Below are positions 46,560 to 59,695 of a stretch of 64,000 nt of DNA, piece after piece. Both the position numbers and the translations under genes were made by a program. The notes beneath the pieces were generated by a model. The model was given only the letters and a program-made list of their open reading frames with translations. It was not told the origin of the DNA and made no database searches. How positions within the stretch are numbered: position 1 is the stretch's first letter; each line of letters begins with the position of its first letter. This DNA is from Trichaptum fuscoviolaceum (taxonomy: Eukaryota > Basidiomycota > Agaricomycetes > Hymenochaetales > Trichaptaceae): NCBI GenBank assembly GCA_910574455.1, contig CAJSYZ010000006.1:1377376-1441375 (forward strand), in the 5' to 3' direction.

Positions 46560-48085
46560 CAGCGGCACGAAGTTTATCAAGTGAGATTGGGTGCAGAGGC
46601 GGTCTTATATTACACCACTGTATAAGGCGCCTGATTGTTTCCAACGCTCGTCAGAAGTCGCCGGCGTCACCCTTCCGACGTCATGAAAGGCTTCTTGCGC
46701 TCATATCGCTCCTTTCCGACTTTCAATGCATCTTTAGAAGTACTAAAAGCCCACGGCGGTGGGGGCCTTGGAGTGCGTCAAGTATTTATACTAGACTAAC
46801 TTTGGCTTCTTCGGTCTTCATCGAGGCGATGATAGGAGATCCAGAATTTTATTTAGACGGTCTTTGAGGGGGGAGTTGGCTCCAGACTCCAGAAGAAGGC
46901 GGAGAAATGGTAAGATTCGAAGCGGTAGCAATACTGCCGCTGCAGCTTCCAGTTGAAAATGGACTTCGTTGTCTAAGGACGGCCAGACTTTCGACAGACA
47001 TGAGACTGTACAGTAAGACCACGAGTGAAGGTTACCAAATGACTCACGAGAGCCGATTGGAGTCATTGGTAGAGTATTACAGCAAAGTTCCAAAGCATTG
47101 TTCATCTCCCCTCTTGATGTTCAGAGACGCAGTTATATGAGAAAGGTGCCTGCTTCGGAATAGAACGACTCTTCCTTGCGGGGCGCAAAGACTGCTGTGG
47201 CTCTGCCAGTAGTATCATAGCGGGAGTCGGTGTATTTCTTGACGTTTTCTGGAAGATTCAGTGATCAACATGATGTCCAGATGTTGGTGAGCCATGACGG
47301 TAGGCTGAAGAGCTACAGCGGATGGCACTGGTGATGGCGACTCAAGAAGAACTTGAGCTAGTTGTTCATTGTTCAAGGATGCGTTGTATGGAAAATCGTG
47401 GGAAATCAGGATACTACCACTTGGTCCAGTACTACATACATACATACTGTTACAGATATGTTTTGGAAACGTATTGACGTTCAGCTCAAGAGTGGCAAAC
47501 GGAATGAGGCAGGGAGGTGAAGATGAATGAAGCAAAGAAGTAGGACGAGCATGTCATGCAAGTGACCAAATGCAAATGCAGACATTGAATGAGTGTCACG
47601 AATACATGCTCAGTTAACTCGAAAGCAGTCACCTCGTCTTTCAAACAGGTGCAACCGTGCTTCACTCATCAGATATTCGTTTTATACACGGCATTGGAAG
47701 CATAACAAGGTTATGGTATAGGTGTAGCTCCATTATTATAGATAATGATGATCTGTGATTAAATGAAAGTAGATTCGAGTGCATTGCGCGAGCCGTGAGT
47801 TATTCGTGACGAGAAATCCCAACGACGAGCTCAAGATAGTGGTGCTCTAGAAGGACAAACTGAAGCAACATCACTATCACAGGCAAAGACTCGGTTGGGC
47901 GTTATCAAGCAGATCATCCATGTCATCAAGCCAAAATCAAATCAAGTTGAAAAAAAAAGATTTCTAGTACTAACCCTTTTCTGTGGACATCATACAGGTC
48001 AACTGAATGAAATATAAGTCAATCGCCCAAACACCCGAGGAAAAATATGAAAGAAATAGACGATTGAGAGGAGATATATCGGCAA
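46560..48085. other. Intergenic between P450 copy 1 and the wall protein
   Basis: Frames at 46,818-47,105 and 47,215-47,535 on the minus strand lack recognisable motifs. No repeats or RNA genes seen. Confidence 0.4.
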
Positions 48086-49027
48086 TCATAAGACATATCC
48101 AGCGAGGACGGCGATGGCACCAACAGCGCCCATCGCACCGCTGACGGCAACATTACGACCAGCAGAGCTCGCGGAGGTGGAAGTTGGCTTGGCGGTAGAC
48201 GTGCCAGTCGAGGATCCAGAATGGCTCGTCGTTGTAGTGATCTTCGAAGCGCCGCTGGAAGCCGCGGTGGTGCTAGCGGCAGATGGAGTCGCCAGAGGAG
48301 CGGAGGTAGTGCCAGCAATCTGGGACTGCTCGACAGCATTGAACGTGCCAGACATGTTGGCCAAACTAAAGGCATAGTGCATTCAGTGATGTGAGTGGAA
48401 GAGCAGACAACAATGACGTACGTGAACTTGGCAGAGAACGCGAGAGCGGGGAAGGCAGCGTTCGTCGGGTCCTTGGCAGCAAGAGACTCGAAGCGAATGA
48501 AACTGCAAGAAATGAGTTTTTTCTATTTCCCCTTCAGCCAGGCGATACTCACTAGACACTTCCGTTGGGGCCAGCATTAGGGTCGACAGTGAATTGAATG
48601 GCCGAGGTGGTCGATACGTCAACAGAGGTAGTGATCGACTGGACCATGGTCTTTGCGGGAAATCACCAGTCAGTTAAAATGAACAATCAATAAGTTGCTC
48701 GGATCTGGTGAAGAACAAGGGCGACACAGGATCCGAGCAAGGTACAAAACATACCTGCTGCTGAGCGTTTCCTACATAGATAGAGACCTTCGATGCACCG
48801 AACTGCTGTAAGGTGGGGGTCGCACCATCATCCTGCCACGAAATGCTGCACGTCTGGCCGCCATTGCAGGTGGTGGAAGCAATAGGCTGAGTGACCTGTT
48901 ATGACGCGTGAAGATCATATTAGTGTCGTTTGTGGGAATTTTTCATATGTAGAAAAAAGCGGCGTACGAAGACCGTGGCGAAGGAGGAAGCAGCCAGAGA
49001 GAGCAGAACGAAGGCTGAGGAGAACAT
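48086..49027 (-). CDS. KRE9/KNH1-type Ser/Thr-rich GPI-anchored cell-wall protein
   Basis: Secreted surface protein of a family common in agaricomycetes. The start at 49027 gives the signal peptide MFSSAFVLLSLAASSFATVF. The N-terminal beta domain reads VTQPIASTTCNGGQTCSISW, QDDGATPTLQQFGASKVSIY, VGNAQQQ, TSVDVSTTSAIQFTVDPNAG and FIRFESLAAKD. A Ser/Thr/Ala stalk (TTTTSHSGSSTGTSTAKPTS) precedes a C-terminal hydrophobic tail (AMGAVGAIAVLAGYVL) suited to GPI attachment. Four exons. The role is probably in beta-glucan or wall organisation; no enzyme motif is present. Confidence 0.85.
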
Positions 49028-49283
49028 TTTGCTGGGATTTTTGCTTATAGAAGTAATGAGTGTGGTTGCGTTGAGCAAAGAGTGTGGGGGCGCGCGAAAG
49101 GCGATGAAGACGACGTGGGCGTTACTGTTGAAGAGTGAGAGTGAGGGGGAAATGCTGGGCGCATGTCGTTCTATGGCGGACCCGAACCGGAGTTTCAATT
49201 ATGCAGGGGTCGATCATCATTTCAACGATCATCGCCCGGTTTAGGTATCTTGGCTTCGGTGACTTCCATTTCCGACTCGCAGT

Positions 49284-50289
49284 AAAATCATTCCAAAATG
49301 GGTTTTCCCCCTGGGAGTAATATTATCTGGCACCGGCAGTAATGTTATCCGGCCTCCAGGGACAAAGTAATATATACCGGCCCCTGACATAATCTAATAT
49401 GACCCGTAGTAGTAATGCTATGTGGCATATGGCAGAAATATAATATGGCAATTTTTTATTGATATCCGCCCACGGGAGAAATGTTATTTGACCCTGAGGA
49501 GTAATGATATCTGGCTTATGGAAGTATACATATTTGGCAAGTCGGAGTAATGATATTCGGCCCATGGGAGTAATGGTTTCCGGCACCGGGAGTAATGTTA
49601 TCCGCCCGTTGGAAGTATTGTTTTCTGCCCGGCCTGGGGTAAGACTTCCTCATATCTTCTCGATTTCTGCTCTGATTGACTTGAAATTACCATTGTTAGA
49701 GAGCATTTTTTCACTAGAGTACACCTACGATGTATTTAAAATCATAATTTGTGTGACTGAATTATAATAGCAATTATAAAGACAAAATGAGATTGATTTC
49801 CTATAAGAAGATTTTGAACTAAAGCTGATAATCCTCAATGCAGTATATATGAACTCATGCACAAAAATGCTCTCTGTCAGTGGTAGTTTGATGTTAAACA
49901 GAGCTACCGTTAGGGAGATATGGGGAAATCTTACCCAAGGCCGGGCAGAAAACAATACTCCCAGCGGGCAGATAACATTACTCCCGGTGCCGGAAACCAA
50001 TACTCCCATGGGCCAAATATCATTACTCCGACTTGCCAAATATGTATACTTCCGCAGGCCAAATAAATATACTCTCACATGCTCAATATTATTATTCCCA
50101 CATGCCACATATCATTACTGCCAAGGCCGGTATCCATTATTGCACCGGCTGGTATTCATTACTACACCGGCCCAATTTCAATAAGATACGGGGCTGGATA
50201 TCATTACAACCGAGCGGCCGCTTTACATTACAACGCAATGCCGCTTAATATTACTTCTCGGGTGAAAACCCCTCTTGCAAAATCATTCC
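49284..50289. mobile_element. Foldback-like / Mutator-like element: inverted arms of 23-bp repeats, 11-bp target duplication
   Basis: Flanked by the direct repeat AAAATCATTCC at 49284-49294 and 50279-50289. The 984-bp inside is almost one large inverted repeat: arms about 460 bp (49295 to about 49755, and about 49815 to 50278) around a spacer of about 60 bp. Ends read GGGTTTTC then CCC. Each arm is a run of diverged units of 22-23 bp with core GTAATGTTATCCGGC; for example units start at 49501, 49524, 49547, 49570, 49592 and 49615. No transposase. Arm structure resembles foldback elements, and the target length fits Mutator-like insertion. Confidence 0.75.
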
Positions 50290-50587
50290 GTTTTGAACAG
50301 CTAATATTGTTTTATTGCAGATCGTTGTACAGAAAGGCATAGAATAAGTCATCACTTCTATCTGATTGTATCCAGTAGGACCAGCATTGTGCTCAGTATT
50401 CGACCTGGACGTATTACGCGTCGGATGAACACGGCAGGTAGCCGAAATGAAGAATTTCAAGCATCTTTGGCAGTACTGTTGAGATGCGATACGAGGCACG
50501 AGCGTGGTGAGGATGCAATCAGAGCTGGTTATGAAGCCCGGACGTGGTGCAAACAATTGAATTGAAAACCACTATAAAAAATGACAC

Positions 50588-53500
50588 CTACTCTAAATAC
50601 TCCGGCATATCATACACTGTCTTGTGTACATGGTCTGCCTTCCGTCTCGTATGTTTGATGAACCCCATAAAATCAAGTTCCTGAACAGCCCGTATGAATC
50701 GTGCATGGACTTCCGTCGTCCATAACTCTTTCGCCTCCTCGTCCTCCTCGTCGCTCCCACTCTTGCTTTCCTCGCCGCTATCCGATTCGGAATCAGACGA
50801 AGAAGCCGCAGCTTCCAGTTTTCTCTTCGTCGCTGCGGTAGCCCTTAAGCCTCTGCCTCTGCCTCTCCCGCGTTTCGATGGACTGCTTGGGACGGAGCCA
50901 CGCGATGCGCGCTTGCGCCCCATTTGGGCACGCCGCGCGTTCCGCACACGTCCGGGTGTGCCTTTTTGCGCCTTTCTTTCCTCTTCTCGTGCCTGCTTGC
51001 GTGATCGCTTACGTTGCACCGTGAGTGCACTGGAGAAGGACTCGAACCAGTCGTAGACGTTGAGCATCCGGCCACTTTCGAGGTAACGTTGGAAAAGAAT
51101 GCACGTATCGGGAGCTGAATTCGCCAGCAATTTTGGATCGTCCTGAATATCAAGATAACGGTCAGGATGCACAAGAGCGGTGACAGTCGTTGTTCTAGGC
51201 GAGGGATTGAACAGCTAAAATGACGAGATTAGCCTGACACAACTCTACCGCTCACGTCAAAGTACCCACTTCAGATATCCCTTGAGGATTCTTCGTGTAC
51301 CAAATGTCCCACAGATTGGTTTCTGTATAGTCTCTCATTCGCTCACTATGCAATTCTATAAGCCCACTAAGCAAGTTGAGAACTAAAGAACCGTACCTCA
51401 AGTATTCGAGGAACCATTCATCGACCTCTTTCCTCACATCGTAGATTTCATCGGGCGAGGAGCCGATACGCGAATTCCATTCCACGAGCTTCGTCATGGT
51501 CTCTGTCTCCCGCCTCCGAAGATCAGAGGGCAGCGAACGAACAAAGGAGTACACCTCCGACAAAAGAGCAGAAAGATGGTCCTCGGGGAGTTTCCTGTAG
51601 TATTCTCAGTCTTTCTCCCTCGGGTAACGAAGCAACACAGATAATCTAACCTAATGGCAGCTGCAACAGGCCTTCCATCTTTCGCCGGTAGAGTTCCCCT
51701 TACACAGTTGATCATCATCTCACAGACAGTCCTTTCAACCCCTTTTCTGCCTTCTCCCCTGTAGCCAACCTCTAACAAAGATCTGAATCCATTCTCGATT
51801 ATATAGTTTCGAGCAAGGAGGAAGACCTGGAATGCTGTACGAGAACCTAGCGCACGCTTTTGATGCACTTCTCGTGCTTCGTGTGTAAGTTGAAGAACCT
51901 CTGACGTCGACGCGACTCGCCATCTACTCCCCATTTCCGCGCGTTCTTTTCCTTTTCTTGTCTTTTTTGACGGGCTTGCGGTGACGTCAACTTCATCCAC
52001 GTCCATTCTATTCGCTGATAATAGCTTAGACTTTTCAGGATGGTGTAACCTCGCAAGTAACGCATCTAAGAAAGGACGAGAAGAAGATTTCTCTAGCAAT
52101 TCTGCCGCATCTTCGCTATCCGGCTCTCCGAGGCGTTCATCGATGGCTAGAACTGTGAGGGGCTCTGAGAAATGCCGCAAGAAAACAAGCTTAATGCGAG
52201 AATAAATCGATTAAAGACATTCCAAAATAAAATAAAACGTGCATACCTGAAGTATCTTAAGAATCAGGTCAAGCGAAGTAGAAATTCCACAGAACTGCTC
52301 TGTGATGAAGTCCAAGGTTGCCGGACTCGGGATGACGACGGGATCAAAGTTGATGTCAAAAAATGTCTTCAGCAAACAGGTCAGTAAGTTTATCTTCCGG
52401 AAATGAAGGAGCTTACTTTCAATAAAACGTGCTCCAATACGTCCACCCCACTTACAACATCAATCTTAGTTAAGCCGAGCAAAGTGATTGCTGTACGGGG
52501 ATATACTGCGTGAAGGAAGGAAGTCTGTGAAGGCGATGCGCAGGACAGTATGAATACCAACGGGAGGCGAGGAATGTGTAGGCTGTAACGGTAGACTTCA
52601 GCAAAGGCTCCAATATTTCCGACAGTAACGCATACCTGCAGATGTAGAATACATCATGCATCACCGCTGGGTCGATGTTCTCGAAGTCATGCACTAGAAC
52701 AGCAAGCTTTGGGGAGACGCTGTCACCTGTTTCAACTTTCGTCACGATCAATCCAGGTCTCACCCAAAAAAATAAACTCACTTCGCGTATGCCGGACAGC
52801 TCTGAACCAGGCCTCCAAGACGTTCAAGTCATATGGCGCGAGAACGGAAGAGGAGGGGTATTTTTGCGTGCGTTTCACGGACTGAGCTTTTCACGAGGAC
52901 TCTTTAAGTGTATGCTGCACCCTGGTAGCGACGAGTGCGAACGTTACCTTCTCCGATATCCTCCGGATCTCGTCTAATGAATCCACCTATTAAAGCTTTC
53001 ATAGCTGAGGGAACATTGGTGCAATCGCCAGATGATAATGATGAAACATATACATCATTCGAAGTGTTTCCATGCTCCCCCATGGTGTCTCTCTCATTCA
53101 GAACACGCTCCACATCGGAGACGACAGCTGACGACGCGCTCCTGTCTGCACCTGAGGCTGTCGAATTAGCAGCAGAGACTACAATCAGAAGGCGGTCATC
53201 GTACCGGAGATGATGATTGTCGGCAGCTCTGTACATGCTATCAGCGGTTCCTCGTGAGTATAAGCATTACGGACGACATCGAGGACTTGCGCCGTGAATG
53301 GACTGTACAGCTCGTTGATTGTTTCCTTCGTCATAATCAGAGTAAGTCCTGTTATGCGACTTAACCAAGCACGTACCTGCATTCTCCTCTTGCACCTCTC
53401 CCAAGCCTCCTCATATACATTCATCCGAAGTCGAGGACCATCAGGTAGATCTCGCTCTCTCAAGAATGGAGGCGTGAATATAGCTCCCACTGGCCCACGG

Positions 53501-53719
53501 CCGGTCTCAGTGTGGTCCTCGTGATGTTCGTCTGCAAGTCCACAGCCCACTGAGCGCTCAATATCTAAGCAATGCAATGGAGCACATACCTGACCCTTCG
53601 TACGGTATACAGATGATAGTCTGCATGAGCAATTCCCATTAGATTAATGTGAGTAGTAAGTAGCAATGTCGTTACACACCTCCGATACAGAGTTTAGCTT
53701 GTCATTGGTAGATGTCATT
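50588..53719 (-). CDS. ORC3: Origin recognition complex subunit 3
   Basis: Subunit of the six-part ORC that marks replication origins and loads MCM. The start at 53719 gives MTSTNDKLNSVSE. Early exons carry IFTPPFLRERDLPDGPRL and YEEAWERCKRRMQ. The middle contains a degenerate AAA+ part (KLAVLVHDFENIDPAVMHDV). The C-terminal winged-helix end is APDTCILFQRYLESGRMLNV, VHARFIRAVQELDFMGFIKH and RRKADHVHKTVYDMPEYLE, typical of ORC3. Between these lies a basic insertion with GRGRGRGLR and an acidic Ser/Asp/Glu stretch (SSSDSESDSGEESKSGSDEE), likely disordered. Many short introns; the middle exons were not all resolved by eye. Confidence 0.87.
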
Positions 53720-54395
53720 CCTGGGTTTCTATCCTCGGCGGTATTGTTACAACAGCTTTTAGATACTCATAAAGATACTTTCAATAAGGGGAAGGAGAAT
53801 GAAGTTCAAGGAAGAAGTTGAACCAGCAAGTGACTGCAAGTCAACAACTTCAAGTTTTCCACTGGCAGTGGACGCGCTTATTCAAGTTCGAGCCTGAGTG
53901 CAAGTCACGTTTTCTTTTCGCGTCGCGTCGCGCTTCTTGACCATGAACCACGACCACACGAAGGATTAACAGCAGCAACGAAGACCTCAAGATCTTCCTT
54001 TTACGCCAAGACCTCTCAATCCTGAGATCAATAAGAGCTCTTCACTTCTCTTCTTTACTGGCACTATTAAGAGGGGACAGACTTTACTTCTCATATTGTG
54101 TCGTCTCTTCTCCATCGACTCGACGACGTCGACGACTGAAACAGCAATACCCACTTACAGCTCTCAGTTCTCTGTATCTTTCCCTTCAATGGTATTGGAT
54201 GTCTTCTATTACACAGCATATATCGACATCTTCGCTATCTGCTCATGGTTTCGACGTGGAACTGTTTCTGAAGCACTAGGGGAACTACTTTCAAGTGCAA
54301 AACGTCCAGGTAGAGGCAACGGTATAATACACGTTAACTATGACAAAAAATGCTGCAATGTCAAGGATTACTCTGTCGAGCCCCACAGTGCTCGT
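53720..54395. other. Intergenic between ORC3 and the molybdopterin-domain gene
   Basis: Contains ORC3 promoter sequence with several AAGTT/AACTT words (53,800-53,900). An open frame on the plus strand (54096-54614) starts at TTG, not ATG, and runs antisense into the next gene, so it is not called. Confidence 0.5.
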
Positions 54396-55760
54396 TCACT
54401 CTTCTCCTACTCGCTTAGACTCTACGACCTCACCCTGTATTTCCTTCGCAACCTGCACAGGAATGTTAACCTCCGTAAAACCTTTATCCGAAAGAGTATA
54501 ACAAACCTCATCGCCAATCTCCTTGATCCTCTTCACATCCCTCCCTATAAGGCTAACAGTGACGCCTTTCTGAAGAAGGGGATAGGATCCGACGCGAATG
54601 CCTTCGCTCTGTAGACGTTTGTGCAGCGAGGTAAGATATGGTGCAATATTTGACTCTGGGAGGCTAATATATAATGTTAGGGAAGTGGCATCAAGTCCTT
54701 AGATGAGGAACAACAGACTTCGTGAAAATCAGATGCCTAAATGGCCGTTCACTTGGAGGCGGCAGCGGCAAGAATGGCACGAGATTATCGAGTAATCGCT
54801 GGAATAGCCCCGGTATGCCTGGCAGTATGCATAGCTTGCCCTCCAGCCTTACAACGGGCTTACATATGTCTATTAGTCACAGTCAAAACATTCCAAGGTT
54901 GAACATGAACTCACGACCCACAAATCCTTATGAACGTACAGCACTTCCCCCTTCGCGGGGAATAGCGCCATCCGCTCGCGTGCGACGCGTTGCTCAGCAC
55001 TCTGGTTCTGGATGTCCGGACGATGTTTTGACATCTCGCTCATCCGCCGGAGAGTTTCTGCGTGGTGCTCAAGCGGCTGATTGAATGCAGCAGCAAGTGA
55101 CTGGTAGCTAATGTCTGCTCGATTTCACGTGTAAGGCTCAGACCTCGAAGAATTGCGGGGCGCTCACCGTCGTGCGTAGGCCCGATGCCGCCAGAGGTGA
55201 TCACGAAGTCGTAGGCGGCGACCATCCGTCTGCTGGCTTCAACGCTGAACAAAGATCGTGAGACCCATGAATGTAGGAGGAGTAACGTCCGCACATGTCC
55301 GCCTCCTCATCCGGGATGACCTCAATCTTCTTCCTAACAATTGTTGGCGATCTGAACCATGAAGGTGAGTATAAATCCACACTCACAGCTCGATGCCGTG
55401 CTCGAAGCAGAAACGCGCAAAGTAGTGCGAGTTCTTGTCGTGTGTCTTCCCGTTCAGGATTTCATCTCTGATTATCTCTGTGAGCCGCCCAGTCCTTCAA
55501 TTCATTAAGATGATAGCTCACCCGATAATAAGACACCCCGCCGTTCGTATCCAGCGCCCCTCGCCGAGCGGGTTGGGTGGGACTGGCGACACCTCGAAGT
55601 CGAAGGTCGGCGGCGGCGCGCCGGCCGTGCTTCCTGATCCTGTTTGGGTCGACATGAAGTTTACTGTGGCTCCTCTTCGGCCAGGAATTGTTGTTAGTGA
55701 AGGTTGTAGGTGTCGTCCGAGGGTGAGGACGCGGGCGCGCACCCTTGCAGTGGTGAGCAT
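54396..55760 (-). CDS. Molybdopterin-binding (MoCF/CinA-like) domain protein
   Basis: Protein with the MoaB/Mog fold, similar to fungal proteins related to the N-terminal half of eukaryotic FAD synthase and to bacterial CinA. The start ATG at 55760 gives an Arg-rich leader ([20 protein letters not shown]), a likely mitochondrial signal; a second ATG begins MSTQTGSG. Core motifs: [80 protein letters not shown] and [20 protein letters not shown]. The [10 protein letters not shown] loop is the phosphate-binding site of the fold. Short introns all join in frame and it ends at 54396. The true substrate is unknown for fungal members. Confidence 0.85.
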
Positions 55761-55855
55761 TGGCTGTCCGTAAGCGTGTGCCACGGGCAAACGGGATTGC
55801 GTCTTCCGGTGACGAAAGTCAGAGATAAATAAGCGTGGAAAAATACGATGTAAGC

Positions 55856-55883
55856 CGACTTCAAGTTGAATTCAAGTTCAACG
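55856..55883. promoter_or_regulatory. CGACTTCAAGTTGAA motif upstream of the molybdopterin-domain gene
   Basis: CGACTTCAAGTTGAA is followed at once by a second TTCAAGTTCAA half, 96-123 bp upstream of the start codon. The 15-mer is identical to the one in the SYF2/FOL1 promoter at 35845. Confidence 0.35.
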
Positions 55884-56708
55884 ATTCCGCCATTCATCTT
55901 TGACTTGACTAGAATATTCAATGATAGGACAGGCGTTTCCGACAAGAAGATATTCTCGCCTTGTAAACCCTCAGGCTGGAGTGATATAGGGTGGAAATCC
56001 TCAGATTCTATGATCACAAAATGCACGCGTCAAGGTCGCACGACGCACTGGCAAACCGGGCTCTTCGTAAGAATCAAACAACCCAATCAAACAACTTCTT
56101 CCTCTCATTCTGACATTTGTCTTCTATTGCCAGCCATAACTGCGAGATGAACGTTTGTCTTGGAGATTATCCTAAAATCCCGGAAGAAGTCCATCCCTAT
56201 CGTTGTCAATGCATGATTGCCTTTTTCGCGACACTTAACTCCGTTATGAGTTCGCGGCACATCATCAGACTCACTCGCCTCGTAACCCCGGAGTTGTAAG
56301 ACCTCTACCGAACTCAAAGTCCTCTCTGTCCCTGCAAATAGACACGAGGAAGGGGGCAAATTATAACTACACTGTGATCTACACTCGGATTATGGGATGC
56401 ACGTGCGTCACCAAGAGCGAATCAGGATACACCTTCGCGGTCGTGCGACACCTCAGCGGTTACAATGAGAGCTAAGCTCGCTATGTGTGACGAGGAGGCA
56501 CAGCCAGCGCACGTTCAAGCTCGAGAATGAAGGAGGGCGCGTAGGCTTCCGCTCCTGCGTGGGTGTCTGCACACGAGCAGCAACTCCGTTCTGGTCGTCC
56601 TCACTCCCTGCTATTAGTACTTATCCCTGCCAGAGCTCTACTCTTGTCCTCCGTCCACTATCTCGGCTTGCTGTCCAGCTAGAACTGTGTCCGTTGCTCT
56701 GTCAAGGC
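55884..56708. other. Intergenic, divergent promoter region
   Basis: No gene recognised. The open frame that continues into the bHLH gene from 56487 starts at a GTG, so it is treated as 5' leader. Confidence 0.5.
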
Positions 56709-58483
56709 ATGCCTCACACCCACCCGTCTCTTGCTCCCAGTGCTACCCAGAAAGCTGCCGTATACGCAGCAAGCTGCAACCCGCCCCGCAAAGCGAAACG
56801 CATCCGGGTGGACAATGTAGCTAGTGATGTGGAGGCAACTGCTACGACCTCCGCCTCCACACAGCAACTCACCACCCCTCCAGCGCAGAACGTGCGCATC
56901 CGCCCTTCCCCGCCGTCTATAGCACCGGCTCGAGCCATATCTCCACCCGTGCTACCTGCACCGTCCGTCGAGTCAACTGCAGTCGGTCCGAAGAAGCGGG
57001 GACGTAAGCCCGGCGCTATGTCGCGCTCAGCTCGCGAAACACAGCGCAAGATTAACCACTCTCGAATAGAGAAGGCCAGACGCTCGAAGATTAATGATGC
57101 TCTAGACGCTCTGCGGGACCTCGTGCCGCCAGACTTCGGGAAGGAGAAGGAAGCCGAGGATGGTAAGTGATCTTCCTTGTCGTTCTGCCGCGTTAGTGTT
57201 CATGAAATGATGTGGCTGTAGATTTTGAGCAGTCCTCGAAGACTGGAAATAAAAAGGAAGAGAAAGAACGTGAATTCAAGCTCGATATTCTTGAACGCAC
57301 TGTTCTTTTCGTGGAAGACCTCATTGACAGGCTATCTCGTTTGGAGAGCGGACAGCCTAGCTCAGAGCCTTGCAACTGTCGGCTGTCATCCAACGTTGCC
57401 CCTTCCTCGTTACCTACCTCATTCGGTGACATTCCTCTGGCTGGAGACATTGCTTTGGGCGCAAAGAGAAAGTACACGGAAGACGATCACGAAAGCTTAT
57501 CCATAACCTCAGCCGGGGAGCCTGAGGATAACGAAGAGGGAGATGATGGAGAAGTCCGTACTGCTGTCGAACATTCATCCTTGCCCCTTGAGCGTTCTTG
57601 TGGCCGGGAAACTGAATCACATCGGCGCATCGCACGTTCCACCGAAAGCATCCGACTCCCCTCGATATCTAATTTACTAAACCACGTCCCAGCTGAGAAT
57701 CCTCCTTTCAGTCGATGTGGGTCGCACTCTGTACACGGCTCACCTTACGCACCATTCGGTCCTCACATATACTCTACAACAGTGCATACCCGTTCGCCGA
57801 CGTCATCGCATCTGGACAAGATTGCACCGATGTCAAGACGTCCCTCAACCTCAACCTCCTCGTCTGCCCTAGCGTTCTCACCGTCATTTCGCGCATGTTC
57901 TTCAGATAGAACCTCCATTGGAAACACGAGAGACGCGATGAGCCCCCTTGCGCTTGGCTTACCGTCCCCGCCTGCGTCGGGCAGCACGAATCCGCACCAC
58001 GCACACGTCGGTCAAGCAGACCCTGGGCCTCCACCGGCACTCAAGCTTCCTAGTCCACGGAGTAGTCCATCGGAGATGCAGAAAGTCCCATTACGATCCT
58101 ATGCCACTTCGTCTCGCGTGAGGTCGGCCGACCACAATGATTGTGGAGATTCCGGCTCTCGGTGGCAACCGACCTCACCGAGTTGGACAAGGGAGGATGA
58201 GAGTGCAGCTTCGCTTTTGCTTCAGATTAGCTCCACCTCGTCCGGCTCGCGTTCTGACTCGAGCTCGGCCTCTCCACCTATTGTGCGCGTTCCTGTCTCG
58301 GTGTCGGCAAGCGCCCCAACCACTAGAGGGGAGAGTCACCATCGCGATGGTGTGGTAAGACGCGCACCGTCATATCGCGAGGATCCCAGCACCTCTGCGC
58401 CAGATGATAGCGCTTCCTCCCGCACCGGTGTGGAGGTCCAGACACCGGGACAATTGCTTGGAATCCGGACCAAGCTTTCATGA
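56709..58483 (+). CDS. bHLH transcription factor
   Basis: DNA-binding regulator, 571 residues from two exons (56709-57162 and 57222-58483). An N-terminal Pro/Ser/Thr-rich part leads to an AT-hook-like KKRGRKPG, then the basic region RETQRKINHSRIEKARRSKI, helix 1 NDALDALRDLVP, a long loop (DFGKEKEAEDDFEQSSKTGN) split by the intron, and helix 2 KLDILERTVLFVEDLIDRLS. The His, Glu and Arg spacing (H-x3-E-x2-RR) is that of proteins binding CACGTG E-boxes. The long C-terminal half is Ser/Pro-rich with no second domain. It may regulate lipid, development or mating functions; nothing in the sequence decides. Confidence 0.85.
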
Positions 58484-59695
58484 GCCTCTATCATCCCTTC
58501 GCTCATCCCCCTCTTTAAATCCTCTGTTGAATATCTGTTACGGCTTTAAATGGTTCATATGGTATATTATGTCACTTCATGTTTTGTACCTTTATTGCGT
58601 TGCAGATGCGGTGAAGTAAATGATTGCTGAACACTGTCCTTTTTTTATTCGTAATTCCTATGTGATATACCTCTTCCTACCTATTAGTTGTAGCGATAAT
58701 TAGATGCAAATGTGACTTCAAGAATTCCATATTTTTCTTCCGTTGGCAATTTCAAATTTCAAACGATCTCATTTCCCACGATTTTCTATGCTGGTAAGTA
58801 CATCGGGTTGCATTACTATTTTCTCTTTCGTTCAAGCTGCCACTACCATGACCACTGGTATTTCATCGTCATCAATACTTTCGGAATCTGTATTGTGCGT
58901 CAAACTTTTGAATACCTCTGTTTCCATAATCTCTGCTCGATTAAAGTTTGGGTCTGCTCGATGTCGTTGAAAATTTTCATGTTCCAAAACCATACATATC
59001 TGGTCGGCCCCTTGGCAAAGAACATCCTTGCATTGTGAAGTATATATAAGCAGGCACTTTCTCATATAACGGCGTCTCTGAACTTCGGGAAGGAGACTAT
59101 CAACGATCTTGAACTTTGCTGCAAAGCTTCACCAGAGATTGAGATCGGCCCTTGTGAGTCATTTGACCTTCATTCGCGTAGTTACAGCATGCAAACACTC
59201 ATGTCTTTCCTTATGGGTCTGTCCAAGTAATCCTTTGGCAATACTCAGACGACGAAGATATCTGACTGGGAGTTAAAGCGACAACATTGCTACCGCTCCG
59301 GATCTTTCCACTCGTAGTCAGTCTTCTTCTGGCAAACCCCCTTTACAGGTAGTGTAAATAAAAGTACGAATTTCCCATCGTGGCCTCGATGAAGCCGGCG
59401 AATCCAAGTTCAGACTAGGGAAATTGCTGGCGCCCCCGCAGTGATCTCTTGGCACATCGAAGAACACGATCTGCGTTCAACCGAGGTGAGGTTGACCGAC
59501 TCTATGCCAGTGGAAAAGAACGACGTGATTACAAGAAACCATTCAAACATCGCAAAAAGCTACCTATGTAGTTTCTTTACCGAAAGGGTATTGCAATCAA
59601 CTTGACGTATCGGGCGCCACATACAGTGGTGTTGTATAACTTGACGGCCGCTATGAACAACCCTTCTTGCACTTGTCAAATCTCTCTCCGTCACT
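58484..59695. other. Intergenic, no gene seen
   Basis: AT-rich spacer of 1.2 kb. A 108-codon frame at 58,712-59,038 is rich in aromatic residues and looks like translated AT-rich DNA. The last part serves as the promoter of P450 copy 2 and does not match the promoter of copy 1. Confidence 0.45.

Noticed and set aside
46555..46644. Extra N-terminal 30 residues on P450 copy 1
   Set aside because: The extended frame starts at TTG. The ATG at 46554 matches the start of copy 2, and homology between the copies begins there.
54096..54614. 172-codon plus-strand frame
   Set aside because: It begins at TTG, has no recognisable domain and overlaps the conserved 3' exon of the molybdopterin-domain gene on the other strand.
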